Below are positions 1-10,100 of a stretch of DNA of 29,061 bases, piece after piece. A program made the position numbers and the translations under genes. Location: assembly GCA_034696485.1 (NCBI GenBank), contig JAQIWT010000197.1, positions 1-29,061 on the forward strand, given 5' to 3'. Within the stretch, counting starts at the first letter, position 1; each line of letters starts with the position of its first letter. The notes under the pieces are model-generated. The model was not told the DNA's origin. It worked only from the letters and a program-made list of their open reading frames with translations, and made no database searches. Source of the stretch: Isohypsibius dastychi (Eukaryota > Tardigrada > Eutardigrada > Parachela > Isohypsibiidae).

Positions 1-745
1 CCCCCCCAGAGTACCTATGATTATCACTGCTTAATAACATGACCTCCCTACCTTTTTTGAGAAGACATGTGAAGCTTTCCGCCTCCCGACCAGTTCTTTC
101 CATGCCGAAAACTGAGTTTCTTTCAGCATTGGGAGAAATGGTCGGCTATCGTACGTTTTTGCACGCTCCATGTGGATGTAGATGATTCACTAAGACACAC
201 AAAAAATAAAACAGTGAACACTGAATTCTTGAGCATTTAGGAAACGGGGGAAATACCAGCCGTGGGGGATGGAGCTGATACATGTTACATGGATGTCAAC
301 TTTTGACCTTACTCTAAATTCCTCAGGGTTTCCCAATTCGCTTCTGTGACGCGACGTTATGATGTAAAGTATGTAGGTACCAGCTTCAGTTTCGCCAGGG
401 AGGTTATCCCAGAAATTTGAGTAGTGGGCGACTGCTGCAATCGTATTCCGTTTTTCTATTCAATATCGTCTCCTTATTCTCCGTACACTCTGAATGCTCT
501 GTATGTCAAAACATTCAACCTTGATTATTGCACATGAACACATCCCGCACCATTAGCCTGCGAAACGCTCAGTTCATCGTCCAAGAAGAACCAACGTTTC
601 AGTTGCTCAACTGATCCCGAGATAGCCAGACTATATCCCGGGATATTAAAGAAGAAAATATACGCCAACACTATAAGATCCTCCCGTTTTTGGACTCCAT
701 CTTTATTCACAGCCGTTACCCTGAATGACCCGGTCTCATCGAACG
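1..745. other. No supported gene
   Basis: The window opens with a run of seven C. A minus-strand open frame at 525-767 reads 80 residues, but it has no family signature and overlaps the start of the better-looking plus-strand frame at 746. Nothing else could be supported here. Confidence 0.5.
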
Positions 746-968
746 ATGGAGGCTTCTGTTTGGGCACTGGCGATTTTCGGGAGTATGAGTTTCATCGCCA
801 TCATTGCGTTTTTTATTCGGATCACGCGCGTATTTTTTATACATACTTGTCTCAAAGAGGAAACATCAGTTTAGAAATACACAATCCACCGAGTCTCGAA
901 CTCATCCGGAAGTCGAAGCTCCCAGACGTATTTTGGATCCAGAAGTATTTGATTTCCCCAGCAACTGA
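746..968 (+). CDS. Possible small single-pass membrane protein, two exons
   Basis: Proposed exons are 746-829 and 870-968, joined in phase 0, giving 60 residues. The first exon starts MEASVWALAIFG and runs into a strongly hydrophobic stretch (about residues 5-24) ending in basic residues (RITR), as expected of an N-terminal membrane anchor. The second exon is polar and acidic and ends DPEVFDFPSN before TGA. The inferred intron is only 40 bases (GTATTT...CATCAG), shorter than others in this window. Without splicing the frame stops after 43 residues (TAG just past ACATCAG). I recognise no family. The change from hydrophobic to orderly polar coding across the splice is the main support. A chance frame remains possible. 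Confidence 0.35.
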
Positions 969-2135
969 CGAGCTCCTCACTAGATGAGAACAATTAATTC
1001 CCAGAAAGTTGATTCATTTCGTCTGACTCTGTAGTTTCATATTTTCTCGTTACCTAGATGCAATTTTTTCTCCTGTTTTATGCTTCCTGTAAGATCTCAG
1101 GAATGTTCGACCATCTATTTTCCTCCCTCTATTTTCCCCGGTATTGTCCAATGTCTCAGACTGTTTCCACAAAGAAAAAAAGTATCCTAGTTAGTTCTTC
1201 ATTCGCTCTTTTCTTCACTTAATTTTCTTACCTCACTTGATACTGTTCCTCCGCTATCAGATCGCACAGGCAAGCTGCGCAGTCATAAAGGCAGGCTGGT
1301 CCGCCACGTCCCAGCTGGCTGACCTTCGCCCGCAGTGTACTCGCGTGAAATTTCCAACCCAAATGATATTTTCTTTTGGTCTGATCGCGTGAGTTCACTA
1401 TTCGTACGTAAGGTTGACGGATCTGACTCTTTTCTAAACGAGTGTTACTTTCTTGTTCCGCCATGGAAGAAAGGCACAAAGCTTCCAAATTTGTACAAAA
1501 GTAGCTACTACACAGACAGGAAAGTTATGGTATTTCAAGAGATCGTGCGAGTCAGCGACATACATGTAAATGTGTTTCGCACTTCCTACACTGGTGCAAG
1601 ACTTGAACTTTTAAGCTTGTGTCGACCAAATGAAATCTAACTTGATGCTGAATTTCAAATTCCTTGTAGAGAGAGCAAAGGGGGGGTTTTTTCTTGGTTC
1701 TTCGGACACGGTATCACTCCGAGGAAAGAAATCCAAATGATATGGCAAAAGCGAGGATTGAATGACAGTGTAAGATTTTGGTTTGCCAGCGCTTGCGCCT
1801 CAAACATTAGAGGGTTGGGGAAATTCCTTGATGATTAGACAATCTTCGTTATCTCTGCCAGTTTTCATTGAAAGCTTCCCAATATTCAATCTTGATTTAT
1901 GATTTGATTGACTGGTGTTCAAGTCAATCAGTTCGTATTACCACTTTTTCCATTCATTCGCTTTTTGATGACGACACTTGGTAACCTAGGTGGTACGTTC
2001 GACAAAAAACCGAGTGAAAATCAAATGATGCCAGATATTTCGAAGCAAAGAGTGAATCACCGGCTCTAAGTTATCCTGAAAACCAGCTGCTTTGCCAAAT
2101 CAAACAGGAGCCGAGGGCAGAATAATGAAGGATGC
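969..2135. other. Intergenic, no supported gene
   Basis: Short open frames occur on both strands around 1228-1640. The minus frame ends in a Cys-rich stretch (CLYDCAACLCDL) just before a good splice donor (AG|GTAAGA near 1230), so a minus-strand exon is conceivable. No partner exon or family was recognised. The rest looks non-coding. Confidence 0.35.
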
Positions 2136-2162
2136 ATATATGTATACATATATATATATGTT
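2136..2162. repeat. AT/TATA microsatellite
   Basis: A run of alternating AT dinucleotides, partly palindromic (atatatgtatacatatat), lies about 90-120 bases upstream of the secreted-protein start at 2254. It could serve as a TATA region for that gene, but it may be a simple repeat only. Confidence 0.6.
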
Positions 2163-2253
2163 TATTGCAAGCTACTGTACTGTGAATTCGATTCAGTTTG
2201 ATTGTGCATGATAGTTATATTGTCGCTCCATATTGTCACATTCCTTCCGAGCA

Positions 2254-2937
2254 ATGAATCGTCTGCTGGTATTCGCCAGTGCAATGATGGTAGCAACTGT
2301 GAGATGATACGTCATTCGTTATCCGATTCCTTGTTAAACCTTTGCTTTTGTAGATTTGTCTCGCTGCTCCAGCAGATCCAAAGATGAAGGATGCATCTCC
2401 AAAAAAGCTTGTAGCTGGTCCAGGTGAAATTCTCGGGACATTTCCAAATGGTACCGAATACATCAACAAGACTCGAAGCGTGATTGTCAAATATAGCAAC
2501 AAAGACAGAAGGGAAAAGAATAACGACTTTGAGCGTTTTGCAAAATCTTTTGGCAGAACATGGGGTCCGGGTTTTGACGAAGATTGGGGAGTGTTACCTG
2601 GTGATACCTCGGGTAGTTTTTCCATTCGAACATCTAGCAATTCAAACTCTGGATTTGGATCGAGTCAGACAAGTGCTAGTGGATCCGGTCCGTTGAGAGT
2701 TTCTGGCGGATCGAGTCTGAATTCAGGTGTAAGTAGAAGTTATGCCTGCTTTTTTAATTGCTACTGAGCAAATAATCACTCAAAAGCTCTCTTTTTTCAA
2801 CCCAGCCAGTGCCAGTAATGTTGGCTTGTTCAAGAGTGAATATCAGACACGGTGAATGCCGAAAATTCGAGATTGGTCTGGCACGGGCTCGTTGTGCCCC
2901 GCTGTTACTCAAGAAGGAACCGAGAATTTCCCACTAG
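2254..2937 (+). CDS. Probable small secreted protein, Ser/Gly-rich C-terminus
   Basis: Exon 1 is 2254-2298 (MNRLLVFASAMMVAT). A GTGAGA...TTTTGTAG intron of 55 bases joins in phase 0 to exon 2 at 2354, which continues ICLAAPADPK. The joined N-terminus is a clear signal peptide, with likely cleavage around LAA|PAD. The mature part has two N-glycosylation sequons (NGT, NKT), a charged middle and a Ser/Gly/Asn-rich tail. Three ends are possible: read-through to TGA at 2765-2767 (152 aa, ending CFFNCY); donor after 2726 joined to 2806 with stop at 2855 (155 aa, keeps the Ser-rich composition); or donor after 2728 (GGT|GTAAGT) to 2806 with stop at 2937 (183 aa). An AATAAA at 2949-2954 suits either spliced form. 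No family recognised. The signal peptide created by splicing is the strongest evidence. Confidence 0.6.
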
Positions 2938-2948
2938 CAAGCCTGGTC

Positions 2949-2954
2949 AAATAA
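2949..2954 (+). terminator. Candidate polyadenylation signal AATAAA
   Basis: AATAAA lies 12 to 94 bases after the possible stop codons of the secreted-protein gene. Confidence 0.4.
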
Positions 2955-4453
2955 AGCCCGTATGAAGTATCATGTGCCCATGTTGTCGAATTCTGAATAA
3001 TCCCTTCGATGTTAAGTAAATATGACTGCGGCAAGCAAACCAAGATTAGGATGTTGGAATGATTGGTCAGATATTTATTGTAATATAGAGTATACAAAAA
3101 CCATTTCCTAGAAATCAAATCAGCTTTGATGTTGGCGCCAGAACGAGCGGCGTGGAACAAACTCATGCCTATTTTGGTCAGACTTATCATGCTATGCTGA
3201 TCGCTGGCTGCCGGGTCCGTAAGTCGGAACGCCGTTTCAGCTTATCCTACTGATTTAACCGATCATAGTCCAGCCTATCCTACTGCTCACTGACAGACGT
3301 CACGGTCTCACCAATTTCAGGGAAAAGGTATTTGCATTTTTTCAATATCTCAAATGGATGTGAAGAGGGATTTCGTCTAAGCTCAGTCACCTCTGGCTGG
3401 CTGGACAGCAGTTAATTCACAATGTTCTTGCGCTCAGGGCTCCCACTCCCCACCTTGAGTGAAAGTAATATTCCGCTTGGTCAGTTGCGGATGAACTACC
3501 TGAGCTTGACTCACCAACGCCCTTTCGGGTTTTATCTGTGACAACTGACCGTCACGGTGAAATTTTCTAGCTTCATACTTCTGATTGAAGTTACCGATCT
3601 TTTGATTTTTCTCGTTGTACTGAGTTTTTCTTCGGTATTTTAGCCGTTTTTGATGATTCTGGGTGATGCCGGTGGTATTGTCTATTCTCGGTGTTTTTGG
3701 TGGCTGTCGGTGGTTTTGGTTCTCCTCGGTGGTTTTGGTTTCTTCTGGTGTAATCGAATCCGAAGGTTGTTTTTCTGCTATCTGAATGAAGAATTACAGC
3801 GATCCAGGGATGTTGGGTTTTTTACCGCGTGGTCTTCCAGAAAAATATCCGGACCACAAAAAAACCAAAAACATCAAAAAAATTGCTTTGCAACTCGCTT
3901 GTTCTACTTACGTCAACCGGAGCCTTTGTATTTTTGACAGTTTTAAGAATTTTCATCACGGTGGAAAGGTCATTACCAACATGAGAATGGCCGCTGATGG
4001 GTTGCTAGTTGATATTAAAACTTTGTCCTTGAATCTATTGACTTTCGTTTGATCTCTAAATTGGAATTCAGTTCCCTCACAGTATCATTCTAGAAAATTA
4101 TCAAGTTCAATTAGGTTTCAGGTCTATCCATTCCATATCATTACATTATGATTGTATGAGTGATTAAAAAATGTTATTTGGCCTAAAAATCATTTTTTTT
4201 GCTGGTGACCTTGAATTTTTTACCAATAACAAATTCCAGGATTGAGATTGCAAAAATTCCTTGGGTCCATCTTAATCAAATTCCATGCCCGATCGTTTGA
4301 GCTAAAGCTATTATTTTCAAGTTAAGTATTCGCAAAAGTAAGCTTGGAATGGAGCCTAAAGGCTTTTACTGCTATAAACCAGTCTCCAAGAAAATATATG
4401 TTTAGAGCAGTCACACTGAAGGTCAGTGTTAAAAAAGCCTCCGGAAAATATAA
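2955..4453. other. Intergenic, no supported gene
   Basis: A short direct repeat (tatcctactg at about 3242 and 3276) and a GGTGGTTTTGGTT-type low-complexity stretch at about 3670-3745 are visible. The latter is partly mirrored by AAAACCAAAAAC at about 3860. The plus-strand frame 3786-4052 has no recognisable signature. No gene is supported. Confidence 0.4.
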
Positions 4454-5037
4454 TTACCAAAAAAACCAAAGACACTGATAGCAATCAGAATTACTGGTGA
4501 ATCGAAATTTACGACAGACCAGGAAATTCCTGCGTGAGCTGAGCTCTTGCAATTCGAACGAGAGGGCACAAATGTTCAACCATGTATTTGAACAGGTTTC
4601 AGTCTGTTGTTTGATAAGTTGCAGCATACTTGTCTTGTAAAGGTACTCAGAAGCTGCTCCTTGTTTTCGCAACTCGAGATCAGAACACGTGTCAAACCAA
4701 AAAGAATTTCAATATTCCCAGTGCGAATCAGGAAAGATTTTGCCAACACTAGCATTTCCGTCTATAGTTCACCCATGTTCAACCATTTTTTTGTCACCGT
4801 TTTGACCTGTTTCTTGACAAGCTGCAGCATATTCGGAATAAAAACTGAATTTTCTTGTCGGAACTCGAGCTGAGAACAGATCTTCAACAGGGAAGGATTT
4901 CCATAATCCATATGAAGGACTTTTTCATATATTTTTGAATGATCAATGACTATGTTAATTATTGTCTGTTGATTGCAAACGAGATTTCCGAATCCTGATT
5001 CCGTCGTTTCTGGGTACCAGTGCGCAGCTGATAACAT
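4454..5037 (-). repeat. Tandemly duplicated minus-strand coding-like segment (unit about 200 bp)
   Basis: Two minus-strand frames share a repeated protein pattern. The upstream copy (4762-5037) contains ICSQLEFRQ followed by MLQLVKKQ and WLNM. The downstream copy (4454-4672, extendable upstream) contains CSDLELRKQ, then MLQLIKQQ and WLNI. DNA landmarks repeat at fixed spacing: ATGTTCAACC at 4572 and 4775, and GCAGCAT at 4621 and 4824, both 203 bases apart. The CTCGAG landmarks are 191 apart, so the copies carry indels. Several differences are synonymous or conservative, which hints at past or present coding. I recognise no family, and no convincing splice structure joins the copies. It could be exons of an unknown gene, a decayed gene or a non-coding tandem repeat. 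Confidence 0.45.
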
Positions 5038-5059
5038 CTCATGTTTCTCGCTTTGCTGT

Positions 5060-5510
5060 GTTCATTTTTCGTAGTATTCGCGTATAGTGGTTTCGTAGTT
5101 GAATTTCTCGTGGTGTTGAGGTTTCGTAGTTCATCCACGTAGCTTCTGCCTCTCGAAGTCAAGAGTTGCCGTTGTGAACTTTTCGTATATACAACTATTC
5201 GTAGCCAGCAGAATTCAGAGTACCAAGTATACATTATAACTAACTCTGCTCGTAGAATAGCTTTGATCGAGAACTTCAGTATTCAAAACGATTTGGTGAT
5301 CTACAGAATAGGAGGGAGGTGGGGGGAGGGAGGGGGGGGGACGAAAACTCATGAATTTCGAAAAAATAAGATACCACGTAAACTCAAACTACGAAACTTC
5401 TTGCCAACGAAGTCAACCAACAATGAAAACTCTTGACTACGAAACCTACCGGCTACGAATACTCTGCTACGAAAACTCGCACAAAGAAAAGTGACCTACG
5501 AAAAATCATG
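5060..5510. mobile_element. Palindromic TTCGTAG-rich foldback/MITE-like element, copy A
   Basis: The left arm is densely studded with TTCGTAG or close variants, and the right arm with the reverse complement CTACGAA. An imperfect inverted repeat can be traced between about 5158-5220 (gtcaagagttgccgttgtg) and about 5400-5450. A G-rich block lies between the arms. Most of the right arm aligns with the right arm of copy B in the arginine kinase intron (for example agtgacctacgaaaaatcatg against agtggcctacgaataattatg), and the left arms also align. No transposase frame is inside, so it would be non-autonomous. Exact ends and target duplication are unresolved. Confidence 0.65.
5311..5340 (+). repeat. 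G-rich tract, potential G-quadruplex
   Basis: Thirty bases that are almost all G, with at least four runs of three or more, ending in a run of nine G. It sits between the arms of the palindromic element, copy A. Confidence 0.8.
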
Positions 5511-5694
5511 ACAAGATCGCGCACTTACTCGGTTCTGTTCTCTCCAACGAGAGGTTTGTGTTAAGTCAATTCGACTCGATCGCCTTACATGCGTGGAAGT
5601 CATCTTATCGTATCGTTTCGTATCCATATAATAACCTCCTTGGATTCCTGATTTCATTCCTGGTCAGACTTTCCTTTCGCATCCCATTCTGAAA

Positions 5695-6063
5695 TGGCGC
5701 CTACCCATCGTTCATCTCGAATAACCAGAATTTCAGCATCGGAGGGGCCCGAAAGAGAATCAGCTTCAACCGTCTTCCATCTCGCTGCTCTATCTACGAC
5801 ACGACAATAACCAAAGAAACCATACAGCAGACCATCCAAGAAAAGCCAAACTACTCCTCGTGAAGACAACACTGCCCAGCTGAAAGATAAGATCGCCGAA
5901 CTGCGCACATTTATTGCTGACGTCTAGAAATCCGACTACATCTCGCTTTCCAACTTTTATCACCAGTTCACGAACGACTGGGACGAAATTTCTCCTCAAT
6001 GCAATCTCCATCCGGATGTTATCTCCCTGCCCTCTCAGTCTCCACCCCGGTGCGCATTATAGT
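5695..6063 (+). pseudogene. Possible broken gene fragment with two in-frame stops
   Basis: Starting at ATG 5695 (MAPTHRSSRITRISASEGPE), one plus-strand frame reads about 120 codons in protein-like composition, interrupted by TAA at about 5809 and TAG at about 5926. Between the stops it includes a charged, coiled-coil-like stretch (EDNTAQLKDKIAELRTF). After the second stop it reads KSDYISLSNFYHQFTNDWDE and then ends at a TAG near 6061. The pattern suits a retroelement gag-like fragment or a decayed cellular gene, but no family could be named. A chance frame is not excluded. Confidence 0.3.
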
Positions 6064-6113
6064 GACCGCATTAAGGTGCCTTCTCGTATGCTAACCTGCG
6101 CTTGACGTATGGT

Positions 6114-6126
6114 CCCCCCCCCCCCC
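6114..6126. repeat. Homopolymer run of 13 C
   Basis: Uninterrupted C13. A G13 run at 7096-7108 is its reverse complement. The two bracket the possible minus-strand gene at 6495-7059. Confidence 0.9.
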
Positions 6127-6494
6127 ATCCTTCACCTAAAGCTTTCTGGTTCAAGAAGGGTCAAGCTTCATCTTATAGTGAGGGTTGGAGGGCCGTCGGA
6201 ATTATTTCCGCAAAAGTATGCGGCGGGATTCCATGTTATGCTGATACCATTATTGAATAGCACCATTGCAGATTCTTTCAGTCAGTGTGGGAATAAAATT
6301 AAATGAAGAGGAAATGAATTTTGAAAATCAATGTCAATTTTTGTATTTTTGAGAAAAATGTTTGATAAATTAGGATTAAATATCTTGTACTTTACAGACT
6401 TAAAAAGAGTGAGAAGTAATGACAAAAAACTTGTGAATCTGTCGGTTAGCAGCCGTCTCGAATCAGCGTGCTGGCGCAAGCAGATTACTCAAGC
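6127..6494. other. Intergenic, no supported gene
   Basis: Only short frames without family signature are seen. The segment could be the 3' flank of the possible gene at 6495-7059. Confidence 0.4.
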
Positions 6495-7059
6495 TCATGC
6501 AAAGTGAAATCGCAGTCGAAAATTCATGCACTTTATGAACAGGTTCCCAACCTCTTTCTGACCGCTGGTCACCGACGCATTCGAACCTTCCAATATCTTA
6601 CGAATGCGAAGCGGTGTGGGCAGGATGGAAGTGGCTTCTGGTGGGATAATCAATGGCGACTGAAACAAATTATTAGAAGAAAAAGCCATGCGCAAAATAA
6701 AAAAGAACCAGATTTGAACTGAACAGACGAGTGCGACAAAAAACAGGCATGCATTTAACACCCTAGCCAAGCAAAGCAAGACGCGGGACAAGCAATAAAA
6801 CGAACATTGATTAAAAAGTGTATTTGCATTTGGATTGGGATGGTAGTGTTTGTTATGGGTGATTCGTACCGGAATGTGCGGAGAGTGGCGTCCTCCTGAT
6901 GATAAGTGATGGTGCATGCTTTGAGAGTCTCCAGCTGCTGTTGTTTTACCATGATGGCCATTTTGTGGAGTTCGAGGAACATCAGAGTCCTTCACCGTTT
7001 GCTGATCGGATTCTTCGTCACCAACGGTTGTGTCCTCGACCATTTTGAATGCCAATTTC
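6495..7059 (-). CDS. Possible two-exon hypothetical protein
   Basis: On the minus strand a splice acceptor (CGTTTTTCAG) ends at 7060, and an ATG at 7043-7041 starts MVEDTTVGDEESDQQTV. The exon 7059-6870 is acidic, then His/Gly/Ser-rich, and ends before a GTACGA donor. A strong acceptor (TTTGTTTCAG) at 6660 joins in phase 0 to 6659-6495, which reads SPLIIPPEATSILPTPLRIR and onward to TGA. An alternative donor (ATTC|GTAAGATA) just after RI would shorten the second exon and demand a further exon. Because the first exon has an acceptor and no stop before its ATG, upstream exons may exist. I recognise no family. The composition suggests a regulatory or disordered protein. Confidence 0.35.
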
Positions 7060-7095
7060 CTGAAAAACGAGATTTCGTTAGATAACAGAACTGGT

Positions 7096-7108
7096 GGGGG
7101 GGGGGGGG
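7096..7108. repeat. Homopolymer run of 13 G
   Basis: Uninterrupted G13 just upstream (on the minus strand) of the possible gene at 6495-7059. Confidence 0.9.
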
Positions 7109-10100
7109 TCGGTTCCGGACTTTGTCAACCTGAATTATTTTCTATGGCTTGACGTAAGCTTCATATGCAAAAAGGGAAGTGTTGAATGAAACATTCAGAA
7201 GCGTCAAAGCTTGAAGTGCTCTTTACTGTTCTTGACAAAAGAAAAGCCGTTCCTTTTAAAAAGTGACAACAGATTCTGAGCCGGGATTTGACTCTTACAT
7301 CACATCACCCAAGACCACCATGGGCATATCAAATATCTCATTGGAACAGTGGCACCAATTAGCATGATAGAAACGTAACAGGAAGAGCCTAATTATAACA
7401 AGAATTTCATGGATCAACGCCAAGAACGATGGTAATTAATGTGCGAACCCGTTAAGAAATTTCCGTCTTAATTCACGAGCAATAAATGGGAAATTTAATC
7501 GCCATGCACAAAAAGCGCATTAGCATTTTTCTGGGACGCGCTCGGACCTGATTATCCGGCAATTTATTCAAGTAGAGCATCGATTTGTTGATCTTTGAAT
7601 ATTTTTCGAGGGTATTCAGTAACATCTGCTCCCCGTCAAATTTCCATCAAAAGAAAATTGATTATTATTCTTAAGTTATTCAAAAGAATAGATAGTACGT
7701 TAATGCGGGTATGTCCGAGTTTGAGCAGGTGACCGCACTGCATGTTACCGTTTGCTACTGGGCGTCGTCGCAGTCGTTACTTGGGTGACGTAAGTGGTGG
7801 TTGTATGCCCCGAAGTAACCGCAGCCATTTAAAAATGTCCTCCCCCGAAACACAAACTTTTAAACGATCCCGACAGCCAGCATTCCCGACTCCCCGCTGG
7901 GTGATAAAAATTTCATAATCGCGATCAATTCGCAAAACAGTCACGATCACGTTGGCAAATTCAAAACTTTCGAGATTCAGGAAAAATACGCAATGAGATG
8001 CAGGACGGCAATCCGAGCTCCCTAAAAATCACAACACGGCAAACAAATCCATTTTCAATGGCATCTACCGGGCCCCCGCAAATGTTGATCCTGCTCAGCT
8101 GTTCGTCACTTGATTTGCGAGTGAATGTATGTATACAGAAAAGTGAGCGCGTGGGTGAAGGAGCCAAGAGAGTGGAGAGAAACGAGAGCGAACCCTCAGC
8201 ATCTCGTCTGGGAGAGCCCGTCCTTTCCTCCCTCTTCCCTGGCGCATTTATCCACGTCAATTATGCTTCTTTTACAGCCTGACAAAAAGTCTTTACTCAG
8301 ACGGCAGTGTATCACTTTAAAAGGGGCATGTCCTGCTTGATAAGTTATCGATATGAGGAGAATGGCTCTGCGAGGTCGCCGATCGATATTTCGCCAAAAA
8401 CACCAGTTTTTTGACGAAGCATTCAAATTTACTTAATAACTTTCATTGCATAAACATATTCAGAGTTGGATTATATTACGAGAGTACGGGGATGCATACA
8501 GGGAACCAGTATTACGTAAGGACCTTATCTAAGATCGTGACAGGAATCCACTGGGGCGCAAATGGGAGTTATAGGGGATCAAGATGATTATCATAGAGGA
8601 GAATAGGGGGAATAAAGCTGCCCTTTCAAAAAGAGAGCGGGAGAAAGTTGCGGAAGTCGAATTAAGCCAGACATGGCGGAAGTCATAAAAGTCGTTTTTA
8701 TCCTCTCCCTCATTTTCCTCAGCTCGATCGATTAAGTCTCGTTTCATCTCCTTTTTTTACAAACACAATCGTCTTTGACTTTTTACTTGATTTTACAGCG
8801 GTGTGGGTTTGAGAATGCGAGATGGGCTCATATCCGGTTGTGTTTGGGTTTTCAATTGAAAATTGGAAATCTCAGCCCGCGGTGGGTTGACTCTGGAATA
8901 GGCTGCGCTGTGCTAATGAGAACAAATCTACAAGTCAAGAACTGGGTTGACGGACAACATAATCCAGCCGAGCGATAATCATGACTAATTCGAGGAAAAC
9001 AAATCCGGATTACATGAGAAGTCCGATCGACTTGATGAACCCATCTCTCAGTTTCATCCAGACACTTTTTTTCTGGTGGTTTGTCTTTCCGAAAAAAATT
9101 GAAATGGGAGAAATCGTGAACCGATCGATTTAAGCTGTGTGAGATTTGGACAAATATTCCCTTATCCAATATGGCAATCTGAACTGCTATCACAATATCG
9201 GTTTATTGAAAAAGACGTCCGCCATTCGCTTCACGATTCCCGAAGGACTGGAACATAGTGTATTCTTTTCAATGCGATTGTTGATCAAATTTGTCAGTTT
9301 AAAATCGAACCAAAATTTTCTCAGAAATAAAGCCGAAAAAAATAGTATGATTTTCTGTGAGAAATTTCGGTTTTGTGCAGTTGAATTCTCGGTCTGATTT
9401 TTGGCCCAATATCTTGACTTCATCGATTTATGAAAGCAAATTGATTTATGAATTTTCGATTGCAGGTATCTGGGGCAGGTTGGTCACGGTAAGATAACAG
9501 AGATAAATTCGCAGCGGATCAAATAATTAAATCGAGTTTTGACAGGTACACTTCTGGCCATCCCTCATCATCAACCGATAATCCGCGAATGATAGCCTCT
9601 TGAACTCAATGCAAATCACACCTGGTTCTCACACTTAGTACACGGAGCATTTTTGTAACACCGAAAAATTTCAGGAATGAATTTTTGGAATGTGGTTTTC
9701 ACAAGCGCAGTTCGGTTTCAATTAAAATTCCTGTTCTACTCATTTCCATTTTCCTAAGTATGTCAACTAACCCGCGGTCTGGTAACATCATCCCATCAAA
9801 GCCCGAAGCTCTTGAACCTCATAAAAAAGTACCCTTCTGAACAAGAGCGAATCCAATTCCGTTTCTGTCAGAAAATCACTGATTGATGAAGCCAATTGAA
9901 ATACTCAAAATGCGGGTCAAAAAACGTTTTCTCCCCACTCGGGTTTAATGTTATTTATTTTCCGCACAATCCTAATCAAAGATCTCAAGACGGCGAAACG
10001 CGGGACAAACGTAGTCTCAGAACCGTTCCTGATTGATGGAAACGATTAGGAGCACTTCAGAATTCAAGTCCCACGAAAGCACGTCCTTTTTCTCTGTGTA

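Noticed and set aside
7998-8340. Overlapping plus-strand frames of 70-95 codons
   Set aside because: No family pattern, no splice chain and comparable frames on the opposite strand; judged to be chance.
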